Below, in pieces: positions 61,323 to 64,000 of a stretch of DNA of 64,000 nucleotides. Made by a program: the position numbers and the translations under genes. The notes under the pieces are model-generated. The model had not been told where the DNA came from and ran no database searches. It worked only from the letters and a program-made list of their open reading frames with translations. Position 1 is the first letter of the stretch. Each line of letters begins with the position of its first letter. The stretch comes from Paludibacteraceae bacterium (GTDB lineage: Bacteria > Bacteroidota > Bacteroidia > Bacteroidales > Paludibacteraceae): NCBI GenBank assembly GCA_017625155.1, contig JAGALP010000003.1:62001-126000 (forward strand), read 5' to 3'.

Positions 61323-62546
61323 GATATCGGCTTTCTCTATTCGTTCTTGTGCATATGCTTTGGTCACTTCAAAACTCTTCTTTCGGCTATTGGATGACGG
61401 CAGGTCAAACATCACATCCATCATCACCGTCTCCATCAAGCCGCGCAAACCACGAGCTCCCAGTTTGTTTTCCAAAGCTTTGTCCACCACGTAGTCCAGC
61501 ATATCATCTGCAAAACTCAATTGATAGCCATCCATCTCAAGCAGTTTCTTGTATTGCTTTACAATGGCATTATTGGGTTCCGTGAGGATATTGCGCAGTG
61601 CCTGTTTGTCCAACGGACGCAGGTAGGTCAAGATAGGCAGACGACCGATGATCTCAGGTATCAATCCAAACGACTTCAAGTCCTGTGGGGCTACATATTG
61701 CAGCAGGTTGTCTTTGTCAATCTTTTGCGCTTTCTTCTGTGCATCGAAGCCCACCACTTGCGTATTCATGCGTTGTGCGATCTTACGCTCAATACCGTCA
61801 AACGCGCCGCCGCAGATGAAGAGGATATTGCGTGTGTCCACATGGATAAACTCTTGTTCAGGGTGCTTGCGTCCGCCTTGTGGGGGTACGTTCACGACCG
61901 AACCTTCGAGTAGTTTCAATAAGCCCTGTTGCACACCTTCGCCCGACACATCACGCGTGATACTTGGGTTCTCGCTCTTACGGGCTATCTTGTCTATCTC
62001 ATCAATAAACACGATTCCGCGTTGCGCTTTCTGCAAGTCATAGTCCGCATCCTGCAGCAGGCGAACCAATAGCGACTCCACATCCTCACCCACATATCCA
62101 GCTTCGGTCAGCGCAGTCGCATCCACAATAGCAAATGGCACTTTCAGCAGTTTGGCAATCGTGCGAGCAAGCAATGTCTTGCCCGTACCCGTAGAGCCCA
62201 CCAACAGAATATTGCTTTTTTCGATCTCAACACCATTATCGTCTTTGGGTTGTAGTACGCGCTTGTAGTGGTTGTAAACAGCTACGGATAGGTAGCGTTT
62301 GGCTTCATCCTGACCAATAACGTATTGGTCAAGAAAGGCCTTAATCTCTGCAGGTTTAGGTAGGGTGGATAATTCTAGTCCGTCTATTTCAGGATTCTGT
62401 GCTTTCTGCACCTGCATCTCCATAATCATCTTATGTCCTGCCTCGATACACTCGTGGCAGATATACACGCCTGGAATATCTGCGCGAAACAAATCCTTCA
62501 TCTCGCGCCCGCAGAACGCACACTTCTCTGTCTTCTTATTCGCCAT
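61299..62546 (-). CDS. clpX: ATP-dependent Clp protease ATP-binding subunit ClpX
   Basis: A 415-residue AAA+ unfoldase. The N-terminal zinc-binding domain has CAFCGREM and [10 protein letters not shown] (four Cys). Walker [14 protein letters not shown], pore loop AGYVGEDVE, Walker [16 protein letters not shown] loop [10 protein letters not shown], and a ClpP-binding loop reading VVGFDA (IGF-equivalent). Full length. It starts 9 nt after clpP on the same strand, the usual clpP-clpX pair. Confidence 0.97.
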   Translation of the reverse strand: MANKKTEKCAFCGREMKDLFRADIPGVYICHECIEAGHKMIMEMQVQKAQNPEIDGLELSTLPKPAEIKAFLDQYVIGQDEAKRYLSVAVYNHYKRVLQPKDDNGVEIEKSNILLVGSTGTGKTLLARTIAKLLKVPFAIVDATALTEAGYVGEDVESLLVRLLQDADYDLQKAQRGIVFIDEIDKIARKSENPSITRDVSGEGVQQGLLKLLEGSVVNVPPQGGRKHPEQEFIHVDTRNILFICGGAFDGIERKIAQRMNTQVVGFDAQKKAQKIDKDNLLQYVAPQDLKSFGLIPEIIGRLPILTYLRPLDKQALRNILTEPNNAIVKQYKKLLEMDGYQLSFADDMLDYVVDKALENKLGARGLRGLMETVMMDVMFDLPSSNSRKKSFEVTKAYAQERIEKADIYQLRMKN

Positions 62547-62555
62547 TCTTCTATA

Positions 62556-63215
62556 CTACTTCTTCGAATACACCTTATCTATCATACCATACTCCAATGC
62601 CTCGTTAGCGGTCATCCAATAATCGCGGTCGGCATCTTGGCGAATCTTATCCATCGTTTGACCCGAGTGATCGGAGATAATCTGATACAACTCATCTTTC
62701 AACTTCAGTATCTCGCGCGCAGTAATCTCAATATCAGATGCTTGACCTTGGATTCCTCCCAGAGGTTGGTGAATCATCACACGGCTATGAGGCAACGCAG
62801 CACGCATACCTTTCTCGCCTGCTACCAGCAGTACCGCACCCATGCTGGCTGCCATACCCGTACAGATGGTAGCCACACGCGAGGAGATAAACTGCATCGT
62901 GTCATAAATACCCAAACCTGCATAGACGCTGCCACCAGGAGTGTTCAGATAGATACTAATGTCGCGCTCCGAATCCACAGAGTCCAAGTACAATAATTGC
63001 GCTTGAATCACATTGGCTGTATAATCATTCACCTCTGTGCCGAGGAAGATAATACGATCCATCATCAGACGGGAAAACACATCCATCTGTGTCACATTCA
63101 GTTGGCGTTCCTCCAAGATAGAGGGGCTGATATAACTCGCCGATGCATTCATCGCCTTCTCCACATGCATCGAGTTCATGCCTTTATCTACGGCAAATTT
63201 CAAAAAATCATTCAT
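62556..63215 (-). CDS. clpP: ATP-dependent Clp protease proteolytic subunit ClpP
   Basis: A 219-residue serine peptidase. The catalytic Ser is in GMAASMGAVLL (about residue 124), His in SRVMIHQPLGG (about 149) and Asp in RQDADRDYWM (about 198). The N-terminal ~25 residues (DFLKFAVDKGMNSMHVEKAM) precede the mature axial loop and are probably a processed propeptide. It lies upstream of clpX and 38 nt downstream of sufB on the same strand. Confidence 0.96.
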   Translation of the reverse strand: MNDFLKFAVDKGMNSMHVEKAMNASASYISPSILEERQLNVTQMDVFSRLMMDRIIFLGTEVNDYTANVIQAQLLYLDSVDSERDISIYLNTPGGSVYAGLGIYDTMQFISSRVATICTGMAASMGAVLLVAGEKGMRAALPHSRVMIHQPLGGIQGQASDIEITAREILKLKDELYQIISDHSGQTMDKIRQDADRDYWMTANEALEYGMIDKVYSKK

Positions 63216-63253
63216 AGCTATATAAATAATTAACCGTTATTACATTAATATTA

Positions 63254-64000
63254 TTATCCTACAGAGCCCTCAAGGCTGACTTGCAGCAGTTTCTGTGCTT
63301 CCACTGCAAATTCCATTGGCAGTTTGTCCATCACCTCTTTGGCGTAGCCATTCACTATCAATCCCACGGCATCTTCCACGCCTATGCCACGTTGTTGGCA
63401 ATAGAACAATTGGTCTTCGCTAATCTTGCTTGTGGTAGCTTCGTGCTCTATAATTGCAGTCGGGTTTTGTATGCGCATAGTTGGGAAAGTATGTGCGCCG
63501 CACTTGTCACCCAACAGCAGACTATCACACTGGCTATAGTTACGCACATTCTCCGCATTCGGCATCACGCGCACCAGTCCACGATACGCATTTTGGCTCT
63601 TGCCTGCCGATATACCTTTACTTATTATACGCGAGCGCGTGTTCTTGCCGATATGAATCATCTTCGTTCCCGTGTCGGCTTGCTGGTAGTTGTTGGTCAC
63701 AGCCACCGAATAGAACTCTGCACTCGAGTTGTCGCCTTTCAAAATGCAACTGGGGTATTTCCATGTGATTGCCGAACCCGTCTCCACTTGTGTCCAACTC
63801 AGGCGCGCATTCTCGTGTGTGATACCACGCTTCGTTACAAAGTTATATATACCGCCTTTGCCTTCTTTATCGCCAGGATACCAGTTTTGTACAGTGGAGT
63901 ATTTCACTTCTGCATCCTTATGCACCACAATCTCCACGATAGCAGCGTGTAACTGATTCTCATCGCGCATCGGCGCGGTACAGCCCTCCAAATAACTGAG
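63254..64000 (-). CDS. sufB: Fe-S cluster assembly scaffold SufB, 3' part (partial)
   Basis: The last ~248 residues of SufB, continuing past the right edge. [62 protein letters not shown] with the conserved Cys, and the C-terminal [15 protein letters not shown] are diagnostic of SufB rather than SufD. It works with SufC and SufD to build Fe-S clusters. Downstream is clpP rather than sufC, which is unusual; upstream genes are outside the window. Confidence 0.95.
   Translation of the reverse strand, partial: LSYLEGCTAPMRDENQLHAAIVEIVVHKDAEVKYSTVQNWYPGDKEGKGGIYNFVTKRGITHENARLSWTQVETGSAITWKYPSCILKGDNSSAEFYSVAVTNNYQQADTGTKMIHIGKNTRSRIISKGISAGKSQNAYRGLVRVMPNAENVRNYSQCDSLLLGDKCGAHTFPTMRIQNPTAIIEHEATTSKISEDQLFYCQQRGIGVEDAVGLIVNGYAKEVMDKLPMEFAVEAQKLLQVSLEGSVG

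Overview
The window looks like chromosomal DNA of an uncultured gut-type Bacteroidales bacterium. Three things support this: gene content (GldH, PorW/SprE, RicT, DUF5606, a MarC-CPBP-OmpA type complement, and zinc-free L36 in an L15-SecY-Map-IF1-L36-S13-S11-S4-RpoA-L17 order); no Shine-Dalgarno-like spacing signal before starts; and about fifteen promoters of the Bacteroidetes form TTG-N20-TAnnTTTG, all with exactly 20 nt between the boxes. I see no phage, IS or CRISPR.

Layout. 1-7236: 3' half of the ribosomal-protein/secY/rpoA operon, ending at a terminator. 7363-16772: a tightly packed plus-strand run (holB, ricT, gldH, trmB, mrp, MATE, tsaB, porW), with several overlapping genes. 16811-28570: smpB (minus), DUF5606, nif3, zinc-ribbon coiled coil, parE, a small membrane protein, CPBP protease (minus), efp, cca, nadB, then lpxC-lpxA (minus). 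28571-31830: an 846-bp non-coding region with a TACGTA-array repeat and a structured RNA with its own promoter and terminator, then a BspA-type leucine-rich-repeat surface protein broken by one in-frame TGA. 31871-44961: mostly minus strand (radical SAM, rpiB, reduced queG, TlpA-like lipoprotein, marC, tRNA-Pro, HsdR_N protein, glnS, maf, ubiA-type, GH13, pta-ackA), with an NlpC/P60 gene on plus. 45145-59257: OmpA-LysM protein, a CAU tRNA, a second TACGTA-array repeat, three very large secreted beta-rich proteins and an Omp28-like protein. 59295-64000: pullulanase lipoprotein, clpX, clpP and the 3' part of sufB (minus).

Functional links. PorW and GldH indicate a type IX secretion system. Five secreted proteins here (29417, 47154, 52473, 55177, 57863 minus) share a short C-terminal tail, K-x-(L/I)-x-x-G-x-L-x-I-x-x-x-G-x-x-(Y/F), which I infer to be their T9SS-type sorting tail. 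One of them carries CBM26-like starch-binding modules and sits near a pullulanase lipoprotein and a cytoplasmic GH13 enzyme, pointing to surface starch use; pta-ackA would give acetate.

Most unusual features: (1) a family of 7-nt-periodic (some 8-nt) repeat elements, some with a GC hairpin core, lying between genes, over stop codons and inside coding sequences (trmB, CPBP twice, queG, two secreted-protein linkers); (2) two 90% identical 80-bp elements with five palindromic TACGTA-type sites every 11 bp and covarying inverted-repeat arms, each upstream of a large secreted-protein gene; (3) a ~320-nt structured RNA with mutually exclusive long-range pairings and a strong terminator upstream of the BspA-type gene.
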